Positions 25,515 to 33,865 of a stretch of 64,000 bases of DNA are shown one piece after another. A program made the position numbers and the translations under genes. Each line of letters opens with the position of its first letter. The stretch's first letter is position 1. The notes under the pieces are model-generated. The model made no database searches, had not been told where the DNA came from, and worked only from the letters and a program-made list of their open reading frames with translations. Source of the stretch: Candidatus Chloroploca asiatica (GTDB taxonomy: Bacteria > Chloroflexota > Chloroflexia > Chloroflexales > Chloroflexaceae); NCBI RefSeq assembly GCF_002532075.1, contig NZ_LYXE01000046.1, positions 27,978 to 91,977 of the forward strand, written 5' to 3'.

Positions 25515-26342
25515 ATGCAGATACTGGTGGTGAATGATGATGGCATCGCGAGCGTCGGTCTGTGGATGCTCGCTGCGGCCCTGCGTGATGCCGGGTTGGG
25601 TAGCGTCACGATTGTGGCCCCTGAGGTTGAGCAGAGTGGCACGAGTATGGCGTTACCGATGCAGCGCGAGTTGACGATGAAGGCTGCTCAACCCCTTACC
25701 CCTGAATATGCTGGGATTGAGGCTTATACCGTGAATAGCACACCCGTCGGTTGTGTGCTCGCTGGGGTTCGTGCCTTCCCTGGTGGTGGCCCTGACATAG
25801 TTGTTTCGGGGATCAACCGGGGGCTTAATACAGGTACCAATGTCTTGCTGAGTGGTACAGTTGGCGCGGCGATGTTTGCGGCCTTCTGGGGCATGCCCGC
25901 TTTGGCGGTTTCGCAGATGTTTATCGGAGATGCACCGATGCCCTGGGCAACCGCGACGTGGGCGGCGGTGCAGACCTTTCCGTTGCTTGAGCGTGTCCGT
26001 GGTCAGGGGCCACTGGTGCTGAATGTCAATGTGCCCCACGTACATGATCTGGCTGACATACGTGGTTTTCGCCAGACGGAGTTGTCGGCTTTTTTCTATG
26101 GCGATGTGGTTGAATTGGATGTCGCCGTGCCTATTGATACTCCTGAAGAGCGTCATCTTGGCATACGATTTGTGCGTGAGCGTATGCCTGCATTTGCCCC
26201 TTCGAGCGACGATGGCGCGGTTCGCGAGGGGTACATTTCGGTCACACCCTTGACCCCGACAACGGCAGCCTGTTTCGATCTGTCGGCTGCGCTGCAAGAC
26301 TTGACATCTGAGACAAGGGACAGGCGTCAGAGTGCAGATTGA
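25515..26342 (+). CDS. surE: 5'-nucleotidase SurE
   Basis: Metal-dependent phosphatase of nucleoside 5'-monophosphates (stationary-phase survival protein), cytoplasmic, 275 residues. N-terminal metal site LVVNDDGI (Asp8, Asp9), VAPEVEQSGTSMAL with the conserved Ser, and SGINRGLNTGTNVLLSGTVG with the conserved Asn are all present. ATG 25515 is chosen because AAGGAGCGGAGAG lies just upstream and SurE proteins begin directly at this strand; an upstream in-frame start at 25461 would add 18 hydrophobic residues. Followed after 68 bases by an inositol-monophosphatase-family gene. Confidence 0.93.
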   Translation: MQILVVNDDGIASVGLWMLAAALRDAGLGSVTIVAPEVEQSGTSMALPMQRELTMKAAQPLTPEYAGIEAYTVNSTPVGCVLAGVRAFPGGGPDIVVSGINRGLNTGTNVLLSGTVGAAMFAAFWGMPALAVSQMFIGDAPMPWATATWAAVQTFPLLERVRGQGPLVLNVNVPHVHDLADIRGFRQTELSAFFYGDVVELDVAVPIDTPEERHLGIRFVRERMPAFAPSSDDGAVREGYISVTPLTPTTAACFDLSAALQDLTSETRDRRQSAD

Positions 26343-26410
26343 GCGTATCAAGGCGCAGTGCAGCGCCCTGAACGATCAAGGAACCTGGAACCTTCCCTTC
26401 GCATAAAGGC

Positions 26411-27199
26411 ATGCCTGAAAGTGAGCGCACTGTGAGTGAGATTGCCATCGATGCAGTACGTGAGTGGGTGGCTGAAGCTGGTATCCTTGCGATGAGTTAC
26501 TTTAATAATGTCCAGGCCCAGCGGAAAGCTGACCTGAGCCTGGTGACCCAGGCGGATCTTGAGATTGAGCATATGTTGCGTGAGCGCATTACGGCTCGGT
26601 ATCCTGATCATGGCATTATTGGCGAAGAGCACGGGAGCGGGGACACTGATCGCGAGTATGTCTGGTGCCTTGATCCGATTGATGGCACGGGGGCGTTTGT
26701 GGCGGGCCTACCGACCTGGTGTGTCTCGGTCGGACTGCTGCGCCATGGTCAACCCTACCTCGGGGTCATTTTGTTGCCGATCCTTGGTGATTGCTATTGG
26801 GCTGATGCCACTGGCCCCGCATTTCGCAACGAGTTGCCGATCACCGTCAGTCAGGTGACCTCGATTGACCCGAACGACTGGATGAGCGTTTCATCGTATG
26901 TGCATCACCAATTTCGGCTCTGTTTTCCTGGGAAGACTCGAGTATTGAGCAGTGTCGCTGCTGATTGTTGTTATGTTGCCCGTGGGAGCTCGGTTGGCGC
27001 GTTGATCGGGCGTGCGAACCTCTGGGATCTGGCGGCGGGTTTTGCGATTCTGCGTGCCGCAGGTGCGGTGGTAACAGGCCTCAGTGGTGCGCCAGTCGAT
27101 GTGCCAGCACTCTTGGTGCAACAGCGCCTGCCTGAGCCAATTGTCATGGCCCCGCCTCAGTTGATCGACAAACTCCTTGAGTGTATTGCATATGTGTGA
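26411..27199 (+). CDS. Inositol monophosphatase family phosphatase
   Basis: Li-sensitive sugar-phosphate phosphatase family (IMPase, histidinol-phosphatase, CysQ), 262 residues. Metal ligands are present in GEEHG (71-75), DPIDGT (88-93) and WDLAAG (205-210). Exact substrate cannot be assigned: inositol phosphate, histidinol phosphate and PAP are all possible. Start ATG 26411 has AAAGG immediately upstream, rather close, so a slightly later start is possible. Same strand as surE and perhaps co-transcribed. The stop codon lies inside the first arm of a strong hairpin. Confidence 0.9.
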   Translation: MPESERTVSEIAIDAVREWVAEAGILAMSYFNNVQAQRKADLSLVTQADLEIEHMLRERITARYPDHGIIGEEHGSGDTDREYVWCLDPIDGTGAFVAGLPTWCVSVGLLRHGQPYLGVILLPILGDCYWADATGPAFRNELPITVSQVTSIDPNDWMSVSSYVHHQFRLCFPGKTRVLSSVAADCCYVARGSSVGALIGRANLWDLAAGFAILRAAGAVVTGLSGAPVDVPALLVQQRLPEPIVMAPPQLIDKLLECIAYV

Positions 27200-27345
27200 G
27201 CGGCTAGGCCTACGGCCCAGCCGCTCACACACGGTGACGGTGTCGGGCTCCATCGGCCCAGCCGCTCACACACGGTGAAGGGGTGTCTCGGGCTTCATCG
27301 GCCCTGCCCCGCACACACGCTGACGGTGTCAGAGACCGCAGGCGT
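27194..27345. repeat. Terminator hairpin and imperfect 41-45-bp tandem repeats
   Basis: The first unit forms a strong hairpin: arms GTGTGAGCGGCT (27194-27205) and AGCCGCTCACAC (27219-27230), with an inner GGCC/GGCC pair; the phosphatase stop codon is in the left arm. The CGGCCC(A/T)GCC block recurs at 27213, 27254 and 27299, so the 146-base convergent gap is three decaying copies of one unit ending beside the stop of the SURF1 gene. Confidence 0.7.
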
Positions 27346-28098
27346 TTATGTTGGAGCGTAGCGCTGCAATTCCTGGCGGATCAAGATGGTATAGACGACG
27401 ATCATCATCCCGGCGAAGGTGAACCATTGGAGGGCGTAGCCGAGGTGGGGGCCGTCGTCGAGTTGGCGGGGATCGGGGGGGCGCGGAAGGGAGGCTGCGT
27501 CAGCATTGGGGAGGACTTCGATGTAGAGTGGGAGCAGTGGAATCCCGACCTGTTGCTGGAGGCCTGGAACATCCACGCGTACCCATGCCTCAATCCGTGT
27601 TTCACCTGGCAAGGGCAAGTCGCGTGGGGCGAGCGGCGAGTCGGGGCGTACCTGCGGTGCCCAGGCGAATCCTTCGAGCGTGACTTCACGAGCGACCGCA
27701 TAGCCCGCCAGGTCACTCGGCCTCCGCTGGTTACTCGGCAGCCAGCCCCGGTCAACAAGAATAGCCGCTTCGCTGCCGCTCAGTTGGAATGGGGTGAGCA
27801 AGTGGACTCCATCAACCCCACTATCTGAGCGCCGCCCTCTGAGGACGACACTCTCTTCATTGCGATAGGTTCCGGTGACCCGTACTTTGTGGCCGACCAG
27901 CGCTGCGAGATCGGGTTCCGTCCCGGTGATGGTCAGGGGAGCCTGATCGAGCAAGGCAATGCGTTCGGCGTTGGCACTACGGCGTTCCTCGAGGCGTAGC
28001 AACTGCCAGATACCGAGGCTTACGAGGGTGATAAAGATCGTGAGCGCAAAGAGATGTTTCGGGATCCATGCGCCACGGAGCAAAGGATGTATATGCAT
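27346..28098 (-). CDS. SURF1 family cytochrome oxidase assembly protein
   Basis: Membrane protein helping haem a insertion into haem-copper oxidase, 250 residues. Typical layout: N-terminal membrane segment (about 14-33, LFALTIFITLVSLGIWQL), the SURF1 extracytoplasmic domain with ILVDRGWLPSNQR, and a C-terminal membrane segment (about 222-241) preceded by HLGYALQWFTFA, the family hallmark. Implies an aa3-type oxidase and so aerobic respiration. A TATACT box ends 6 bases before the ATG, so the message may be leaderless. No oxidase structural genes lie in the window. Confidence 0.92.
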   Translation of the reverse strand: MHIHPLLRGAWIPKHLFALTIFITLVSLGIWQLLRLEERRSANAERIALLDQAPLTITGTEPDLAALVGHKVRVTGTYRNEESVVLRGRRSDSGVDGVHLLTPFQLSGSEAAILVDRGWLPSNQRRPSDLAGYAVAREVTLEGFAWAPQVRPDSPLAPRDLPLPGETRIEAWVRVDVPGLQQQVGIPLLPLYIEVLPNADAASLPRPPDPRQLDDGPHLGYALQWFTFAGMMIVVYTILIRQELQRYAPT

Positions 28099-28104
28099 AG
28101 GTAC

Positions 28105-28110
28105 AGTATA
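28105..28110 (-). promoter_or_regulatory. -10 box immediately upstream of the SURF1 start (possible leaderless mRNA)
   Basis: TATACT on the minus strand with 6 bases between it and the ATG, so initiation about 7 bases downstream falls on the A of ATG. The -35 region is weak (TGGAAT at 17 bases). No ribosome site precedes the ATG, which fits leaderless translation. Confidence 0.4.
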
Positions 28111-28136
28111 CCGCGCAGTAGAATACCATTCCAGCG

Positions 28137-28874
28137 TCAGGGAAGGTCCCGGGGGCGGATCCAGGTGTACCAGAAAGCGCTGCTCAGGGCTGCCAGCGCG
28201 ATCACAACCCAGAGGATCGCCCAGAAGGTGGCGGGCAAAAAGGTGATGCGCGCCATCGCATGCGCGTCCGTCATGCTGCCCATACCCGTGCTGGTGCTGA
28301 GCTGGAAGAGCACGCGCAGGTCACTCAGGGCGCTCAGGCCGATCCAGAAGGCGAGCAGGTTCAAGAGACCAAGCGCCCACGGAAGCGTCGCTTTCCAGGC
28401 GACCCAGAGCAGCACCGCCCCCAACGCCAGCCCTGCGCCCAATGTTAGGAGCCCGCTCAGTATATGGACGCTAAAGACTGACGGCAAGGCGTAGCGCAGG
28501 GTCAGCAGGACAAGCACCGCGCCAATGATCCCGAGGGCGATCCGGCTTGCCCGTGGACTCCGCCCGACCATGATCAGCACTGCCCCAACAAAGGCTGTCC
28601 CCAGATAGCCCGCCGGAATGATCAACCACGGAATCCCGCCGGCGGTATACGCCAGGCCTGAGCCATCAGGAAAGACCACAAAGCGCACAAAAGCCCCCCC
28701 GGTGAGCAACGCAGCCAACCCGTGACCCAACTCGTGAATAATCGTCGTCAACAACCGAAATGGAAACGCCAGCGGGCCAAGCCAACTCAGGGCAAACGCG
28801 CCGACCGCAGCCAGCAGCGGGATCGTGCTCGATGGACGAGCGACTGACGATGGCTGAATACCAGGTGCTTGCAT
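28137..28874 (-). CDS. M50-like zinc metallopeptidase membrane protein
   Basis: Polytopic membrane protein of 245 residues with the zinc-protease motif HELGH (47-51, LTTIIHELGHGLAALLTGG), followed by FPDGSGLAYTAGG and six or more membrane helices, as in the M50B-like family. No obvious second metal-ligand motif of the NPDG type in a later helix is certain, although LVNLLA-type LLNLLAFWIG occurs late. Substrate and role unknown; site-2-type intramembrane cleavage is possible. ATG 28874 is preferred for its GAGGAAG site over the in-frame ATG at 28922. Located 38 bases upstream of the SURF1 gene on the same strand. Confidence 0.8.
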   Translation of the reverse strand: MQAPGIQPSSVARPSSTIPLLAAVGAFALSWLGPLAFPFRLLTTIIHELGHGLAALLTGGAFVRFVVFPDGSGLAYTAGGIPWLIIPAGYLGTAFVGAVLIMVGRSPRASRIALGIIGAVLVLLTLRYALPSVFSVHILSGLLTLGAGLALGAVLLWVAWKATLPWALGLLNLLAFWIGLSALSDLRVLFQLSTSTGMGSMTDAHAMARITFLPATFWAILWVVIALAALSSAFWYTWIRPRDLP

Positions 28875-29017
28875 TGTATCTTCCTCGTGCGAACCTGTAG
28901 GCACACCTTCATGATATAACAAAGACGCCGCGCATCAAACAGATGTTGCAGCCTCTCTCCCTTGCCAAAAGGTATGCCCATCAGGTAGACTATGCCCATC
29001 TGATGCGGTCGCAACAA

Positions 29018-29043
29018 CCTTTGCGCCTTTGCACCTTTGCGTC
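29018..29043 (-). repeat. 8-bp tandem repeat (GCGCAAAG type), copy 2
   Basis: On the minus strand GACGCAAAG, GTGCAAAG, GCGCAAAG, G: three units of the motif also seen at 16230 and 37408. Lies in the divergent gap upstream of the plus-strand membrane protein gene. Confidence 0.8.
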
Positions 29044-29085
29044 AAATCATCGGGAAACTTTGTTGACCAACCACTTCCCCAGACA

Positions 29086-29637
29086 ATGCAAGCTGAAGTA
29101 GCTGATCCTGGTGCCGCCAACGCGGCCCTCCAAGCCGGTTTTAACTTCACCCCTGCTGATCTACGGGCCAATCAGCAGGGGCGCATCACCGAGCGACAAG
29201 AAAGACGCATGCGCGAGCAACATCAGGATACGATCCGCATCTCGCGGGGTTTCTTTATCTTTTTTATGATCATCGGCTACCTTGGCAGTGGTCTGGCCGC
29301 ACTCACCGAGGGGCTTTCGCTGATCGAGATGTGGCGATGGATCAGCTTCGGCTTCCTCTGTCTCTACGGCTTTGTCTGGACGGTCATCTTCTTTGATCGA
29401 CGGCAACTCGAGCGCACGCTTCGCGACGGCGACCTTGTCGAGACCCGAGGCCCGCTGCGTCTCGTCATGCGCCAGCACAAAACACCAAGCTACTATTTCT
29501 ACGTCGGTGCCCACGAGTTTTCGATCGATCACGCCACCTACACACGCCTGAAGCGCGGCAACCTTGACGGACAACAAGCGCTCGTCTACTACACCAAACG
29601 CTGGCGCTGGGTTCTTTCGGCAGCCATCGAGGCGTAG
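29086..29637 (+). CDS. Unrecognised two-helix membrane protein
   Basis: 183 residues from ATG 29086 (MQAEVADPGAANAALQAGFN). A soluble N-terminal 50 residues with FTPADLRANQQGRITERQ, a pattern I associate with small membrane proteins of unknown function, is followed by two hydrophobic segments (about 58-80 and 90-112) and a C-terminal soluble domain of 70 residues with YYFYVGAHEFSI. No catalytic motif. The upstream in-frame start at 29029 falls in the 8-bp repeat region and is less likely; no good ribosome site precedes either. Ends against a convergent terminator. Confidence 0.7.
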   Translation: MQAEVADPGAANAALQAGFNFTPADLRANQQGRITERQERRMREQHQDTIRISRGFFIFFMIIGYLGSGLAALTEGLSLIEMWRWISFGFLCLYGFVWTVIFFDRRQLERTLRDGDLVETRGPLRLVMRQHKTPSYYFYVGAHEFSIDHATYTRLKRGNLDGQQALVYYTKRWRWVLSAAIEA

Positions 29638-29644
29638 TATCGTT

Positions 29645-29690
29645 TCGTTGACCCACAACACCAGTTACGCTTGATGTTGTGGGTCAACGA
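29645..29690. terminator. Bidirectional terminator between convergent genes
   Basis: Perfect 16-bp arms (29645-29660 and 29675-29690, TCGTTGACCCACAACA and complement) with a 14-base loop. It starts 8 bases after the plus-strand stop and overlaps the last codons of the minus-strand gene. Confidence 0.75.
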
Positions 29691-30397
29691 GGCAACGATG
29701 CATAGGGATCGTCCTTTAGCAACGCTTCTCCCTTGATCATCCACGAAACCCCGAAGGCCACAATAGCCAACGCTTCGAGCCAGAAGACCGGCGCAAGTGG
29801 CGTGATCGGGCTCTCGTCGGGGAGCAAGCTGACCGCTGCGATCGCGACAAGGCAACCAATAATGAGATAGCCACAGATCGTATAGACCTCGTTACGGCGC
29901 TCTTTTTCCTGCGTAGGTGTGCCCGCACCAGTCTGGCGAAAGAGCCCCAGGCAAAAGTAGGCCAGCGTAAAGAAGAAGATCGCCGCCGCGCCTAGATGCA
30001 ACGCCCCGAGTACCTGCTCCGTCATCGTCGGTGCAACCTCGGGCGTGGTAGGGAAGAACGCCACGCCAAGAGCGGCAAACCCCGCGACATTGCCCGCAGC
30101 GTTGTCACGCCAATCGTAGCCCTGGTACGCCCAGAGAAACACCGCGATCGCACAGAGGCTCCCCACAAACACGTCACGCATGGGGGTATGGTAATACGCA
30201 CTGATCGACCCCTGCAACTGAGGCCCCTGCAGAAACACATTGCCCAGCGCGAGGATAAACGGCAGCAACACACCGATCGCCCCCACTGCCTTGCGCAGCG
30301 TCAGATACGAAATCAGCAACGGACTCTCATACGCTGGTATCCGCTCAAGGTACGAACGCAAAAGCAGCCAATCACTATTCCTCAACTCAGGTTTCAT
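29684..30397 (-). CDS. Conserved six-helix membrane protein of unknown function
   Basis: 237 residues, six hydrophobic segments. The strongest landmark is GSISAYYHTPMRDVFVGSLC (about residues 64-83) leading into AVFLWAYQGYD, a pattern seen in a family of uncharacterised membrane proteins; I know no function for it. A charged loop (QEKERRNEV) separates helices 4 and 5. The start has GAGGAGG immediately upstream, with GTG 30400 and ATG 30397 both possible. Lies downstream of the Cache/channel-like gene on the same strand but separated by a hairpin. Confidence 0.75.
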   Translation of the reverse strand: MKPELRNSDWLLLRSYLERIPAYESPLLISYLTLRKAVGAIGVLLPFILALGNVFLQGPQLQGSISAYYHTPMRDVFVGSLCAIAVFLWAYQGYDWRDNAAGNVAGFAALGVAFFPTTPEVAPTMTEQVLGALHLGAAAIFFFTLAYFCLGLFRQTGAGTPTQEKERRNEVYTICGYLIIGCLVAIAAVSLLPDESPITPLAPVFWLEALAIVAFGVSWMIKGEALLKDDPYASLPR

Positions 30398-30417
30398 CAC
30401 CCTCCTCGATACAGATG

Positions 30418-30468
30418 GTTCTTGTGGCGCAAGAAGCCAGCAAAGCTAGCTTCTCGCGCCACAAGAAC
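30418..30468 (-). terminator. Terminator after the Cache/channel-like gene
   Basis: Outer 13-bp arms GTTCTTGTGGCGC / GCGCCACAAGAAC and an inner AGAAGC / GCTTCT pair, giving a long branched or extended stem, 20 bases after the stop of the 719-residue gene. No clear T-run. Confidence 0.6.
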
Positions 30469-30487
30469 TCGTACGTAGGGCTTCGCC

Positions 30488-32647
30488 CTAAACAAAGACA
30501 GCCAGCGTCGAAACAAGCATCGCAAACGCACAGACTGGCCAATAGAGCAACTTGGGCAACAGGTGATCGCCATAGGTGATCAGCGGCAGGTTTGGCGCAC
30601 GCACCAGCAAAAAAGCATCGAGGATCACCGCAACAACGATCAGATAGAGCAGCAGATAGAGGTGTTCGAGATAGGTGATGCCAATCGCGGCCACATTTTC
30701 ACGCAACGCAGTATGCGCGATCGCAATAACGAAGAAGAGGGCCGCCGCATAACTGAGCGCCGCCACAAGATCCTGGCGGTCACTGATCTGGCGATCCGAC
30801 ATCAAAAAGGCAAACACGAGCACCAGCGTCACCATCCCGGGGAGCAAATAGGCAATGAAGGGACCAACCACTTGGCGCTGCATCGTCAACGTGAAAAAGA
30901 GTTCGGGCGGAGCAAGCCGGTCAGCCCGCCGACTGAGGCCCAGGCTCGCACCTTCTTTCCGCTCACGCAGCGTAAAATAACTGTTTTCGAGCTGCCACTG
31001 GTTGAGCCAGATCGCCCCATCGACCCCTGGCAGAGCCGAGGGCCGGAGCAATGGATAGGCTTCGAGATCAGGCGTTAGCATAACATTCTCATCGAGCTCG
31101 GCAGGTTGCAACGAGACCTCAACCTTGCGGGTATCAAACGGAAAGCGCACCGGATCAAAGCGCTGCTGCAGCACAATGCCAACCCGCCAGACGATCAACT
31201 CGCCATCGCCATCGCGCACCCGTGCCGCCTCCTCAATTGGCAGCAACTCACCAATCGTCTGGTACAACGCAAACCCGCGTACAACCTCTTCAGGGATCGT
31301 ATCGGCATACCACTGCCAGATGATCGCATTCAGCGTCACCGTCGTCGGCGTCGGAAACTGCAATGCAGTCAACTCAATCCCCGTCGGCACCACAAACGGC
31401 TGCTGGTCGCCATTCAGTTCCTCGCGGTAGCGCTCAACGATCCGCTCAACCGTCGCACGGCTTGTCAGCGCAAGGCTCGCCTGGTCACGTGTCAGCGCAC
31501 TGAGCCACCATGTCAACCCAATCAACCCGACACAAACCCCGGTAAAGACCAGCGCCACAAGCCAGAGTTCACGCCGCCCGCCATGTTCCACCCGCACCGC
31601 CAGTGCGGTCAGCAGCACGATGAGACCACCCGAGGTCAGCCCAAGCGCCACAAGATTGCGGAGGGTCGCCTCGGCGGGGGGGGCCATATCCGCGGCATCG
31701 ATCACCACCCCGACCACTCCGCCATTTGCCTCGAGTGGCACCAGAAAAAACCAGGCCTGGTGCCCGGTAATCGCATCAGGTTGCTGGAGCTCAACCACCT
31801 CACCGGCGAGCGCACGGCGAACCGCAGCCTGCACCGTTGCATCATAGCCACTCGTCGGGTCAAAAATCGAACGGCGGGCCACAAACCGCACATCAGGATG
31901 GCTCAAAAACATCCCGTCAGCCGACAAAATAAACCCATACCCACGGCCCCCGAGCTCAAGACGCGCCATCAACTGGCGCATACCCCGGGTCGAAAAATCA
32001 ACCGTCACCAACCCGGCGGGCGCAGCATCAGCGGGGTCAAGCCGGGCAAAAGGCATCCCATACTCAATCAACACCTTGGCCGCGCCCGTTGCCAGAAACG
32101 GCTCACTCCACTGCGCACCCTCACGGATCGGATAATAGTACCAACCCGTCGCCGGCGCACCGGGCTCATCCTGTGGTGGCAGCGTATAATCATAGGTCGC
32201 GCCCTCGAGCAGACCAATGCCCTGATTCGCATCGCGAAACGCATAGACCTGGGTCAAACGGAGGGCCGGATCGCACGCAAAGGGCTCACAGGTCACTGCA
32301 ACCCCATCAAGCTCGGGCTCAGCAGCGAGGAGAGCCTGGAGACGTTCAGGCACCTCGGCATAGGCAAGCGCCCCCGACGCAAGATCATCGCCAAGCGCGA
32401 TCGCAAGCGCCTGCGCATCCAGCAGCGCCGCATCAATCGTCGCCGTCGCCGCCTGCGCCTCAGCGCGTGCCGTCTCAAGCGCAGTGGCACTCAACTGTGC
32501 CCGCACCACCAGAAAACGGATCGCCAGAAAGAGCGTCAACAAGACCAGCACCAGCGTGCTACCGAGCAACACCCAGCGCACCCGCCGGGCCACCGCCGCA
32601 TCCCGGGACGGCGACACCTCAAACTGACCGGGCTGCAAACGAAACAT
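30488..32647 (-). CDS. Cache sensor fused to a pentameric-channel-like membrane domain
   Basis: 719 residues, membrane. Helix at 26-48, an extracytoplasmic dCache-type ligand domain (about 50-325, with GYGFILSADGMFLSHPDVRF), helices at 329-352 and 361-385, a second extracytoplasmic domain (about 390-590), then four closely spaced helices (593-616, 627-648, 657-682, 698-719). The second half has the landmarks of pentameric ligand-gated ion channels: FPFD (502-505) in RFDPVRFPFDTRKVEV where Cys-loop receptors have FPFD-x-Q, WLNQWQLENSYF before the last strands, and FTLTMQRQVVGPFIAYLLPG leading into helix 1 with its proline. Cys residues of the loop are absent, as in other prokaryotic members. 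Family assignment of this half is my inference; the Cache half is firmer. A TATACT box lies at 32695-32700. Confidence 0.65.
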   Translation of the reverse strand: MFRLQPGQFEVSPSRDAAVARRVRWVLLGSTLVLVLLTLFLAIRFLVVRAQLSATALETARAEAQAATATIDAALLDAQALAIALGDDLASGALAYAEVPERLQALLAAEPELDGVAVTCEPFACDPALRLTQVYAFRDANQGIGLLEGATYDYTLPPQDEPGAPATGWYYYPIREGAQWSEPFLATGAAKVLIEYGMPFARLDPADAAPAGLVTVDFSTRGMRQLMARLELGGRGYGFILSADGMFLSHPDVRFVARRSIFDPTSGYDATVQAAVRRALAGEVVELQQPDAITGHQAWFFLVPLEANGGVVGVVIDAADMAPPAEATLRNLVALGLTSGGLIVLLTALAVRVEHGGRRELWLVALVFTGVCVGLIGLTWWLSALTRDQASLALTSRATVERIVERYREELNGDQQPFVVPTGIELTALQFPTPTTVTLNAIIWQWYADTIPEEVVRGFALYQTIGELLPIEEAARVRDGDGELIVWRVGIVLQQRFDPVRFPFDTRKVEVSLQPAELDENVMLTPDLEAYPLLRPSALPGVDGAIWLNQWQLENSYFTLRERKEGASLGLSRRADRLAPPELFFTLTMQRQVVGPFIAYLLPGMVTLVLVFAFLMSDRQISDRQDLVAALSYAAALFFVIAIAHTALRENVAAIGITYLEHLYLLLYLIVVAVILDAFLLVRAPNLPLITYGDHLLPKLLYWPVCAFAMLVSTLAVFV

Positions 32648-32745
32648 GTACCACCCTCATCAACAACCACCCGCTTCGGCAACGCACCTGCTAGAGTATA
32701 CCATTGCCTTGGGGTGAGGGTGGGGATGAGGGGCGAGGGCAAGAA

Positions 32746-32784
32746 CCGTGGGTATGCTGGCCGTTTTTGCCAGCACACCCACGG
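32746..32784 (-). terminator. Terminator after the Rpn gene
   Basis: Arms of 16 bp with one A-C mismatch (32746-32761 and 32769-32784), loop CGTTTTT, 8 bases after the stop of the Rpn-family gene. The arms begin CCGTGGGT. Confidence 0.65.
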
Positions 32785-32791
32785 GTTTAGC

Positions 32792-33763
32792 TCACCCCTG
32801 CTCCGATCCCGCCGTCGGGTCATTCGTTGTGCGACGGCTCACTTCCGCCTTCAAGGCCGCAAAGGTTTCCGGGGTGATACCCGTTGCTTGGGTGATGATC
32901 TGCCACGGGGTACCTGCGGCTAACAATTGCGCGATCACCTCAAGCTTGCCCTCCTGTCGGCCTTCTTGCAAGCCCTTTTGCAAGCCTTCCTCGATCAATT
33001 CTTCCGCATAGGTCACAAGATCACCTCCTACCTGCATCTGATGCTCTTCCACCGCCTCCAGCACCTCCAGCACCAGCGCCCGCTCTTGGGTCGCAAAGAG
33101 GTACAGAAAAAAGGTACTGTGCGCGTCGGTGCCTCCTACGGCCACCAGTTCGGCGAGCAAGGGCACCGCCTGAGCCAGCACCGCCTGGGCCTGCGCCCTC
33201 ATCGCTGCCATGAGCAGGAGTTGCGCAATCTGCCCCTTCAGCCCGCCCACCACCGCCGTCGGCGGCATCCCCGACTGGTCAATCAGAAGGTGGCGCACGT
33301 GCGGCGTCAGCGTCTCGTCCCACCCTGGCACCGTTGGAAAGAGATCCGCCAGGTCGGTCGAATACGTCCAGGCACTGCGCCCTTGATAGAAGACCACCGG
33401 GATAATGGGGCGTAACTGCTGTTGTTTCGGCTCAGCCTTGAACGATTCGTCCCAGATCCGCCCCATGTAGTTCAGCAAGCGCAAGCGCATCCAGCGATCT
33501 GGTGTCGATTGATGCTCGAATAAGAGATAGAGATGCAATGGCTCTGCCGTTGCTTGCACCTGTACCGTATAGAGCAGATCCGACTCGCTCTCCTGCAACG
33601 CCGGATCGACAAAGCTCGTCTCTTCCAAGCGCAGGGTGGCCCAATCCAGCGCCTGAGCCAATGTCGGCGGCAGATGTGCCTCGAGCAAGCGCTGCGCCTC
33701 GCCAAGATCGCGAAACACGGTGCGAAACAGGGTATCGTGGGGATGTTGAATGATCCGGTGCAT
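32792..33763 (-). CDS. Rpn-family recombination-promoting nuclease / putative transposase
   Basis: PD-(D/E)xK nuclease of the Rpn (YhgA-like) family, 323 residues. N-terminus [18 protein letters not shown], then catalytic-core candidates Asp62 ([10 protein letters not shown]) and Glu83-x-Gln85 ([13 protein letters not shown]), and VVFYQG. The C-terminal quarter is a charged repeat [18 protein letters not shown], typical of these proteins, then a short helix-turn-helix-like tail. Rpn proteins promote RecA-independent recombination in E. coli and often occur in many diverging copies. A -10 box TATACT (33794-33799) and the site GAACGAGGA precede the ATG. A truncated second copy lies at 34342-34461. 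Confidence 0.88.
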   Translation of the reverse strand: MHRIIQHPHDTLFRTVFRDLGEAQRLLEAHLPPTLAQALDWATLRLEETSFVDPALQESESDLLYTVQVQATAEPLHLYLLFEHQSTPDRWMRLRLLNYMGRIWDESFKAEPKQQQLRPIIPVVFYQGRSAWTYSTDLADLFPTVPGWDETLTPHVRHLLIDQSGMPPTAVVGGLKGQIAQLLLMAAMRAQAQAVLAQAVPLLAELVAVGGTDAHSTFFLYLFATQERALVLEVLEAVEEHQMQVGGDLVTYAEELIEEGLQKGLQEGRQEGKLEVIAQLLAAGTPWQIITQATGITPETFAALKAEVSRRTTNDPTAGSEQG

Positions 33764-33865
33764 GGCGCGTCCTCGTTCGCGAGTCGTGGAGGTAGTATAG
33801 CATGGTTGTGCGGTAGTTGCGCGTAGTGGAACGAGGCGCTGGGCTTAGCTCACAGAGCCGCTGCG

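Noticed and set aside
31106..32923. 605-codon plus-strand open frame opposite the Cache/channel-like gene
   Set aside because: Arg/Pro/His-rich low-complexity product with no recognisable fold; the minus-strand frame has membrane helices and conserved motifs.
32792..33763. Insertion sequence
   Set aside because: Rpn-family genes are often labelled transposases, but there are no terminal inverted repeats or target duplications here.
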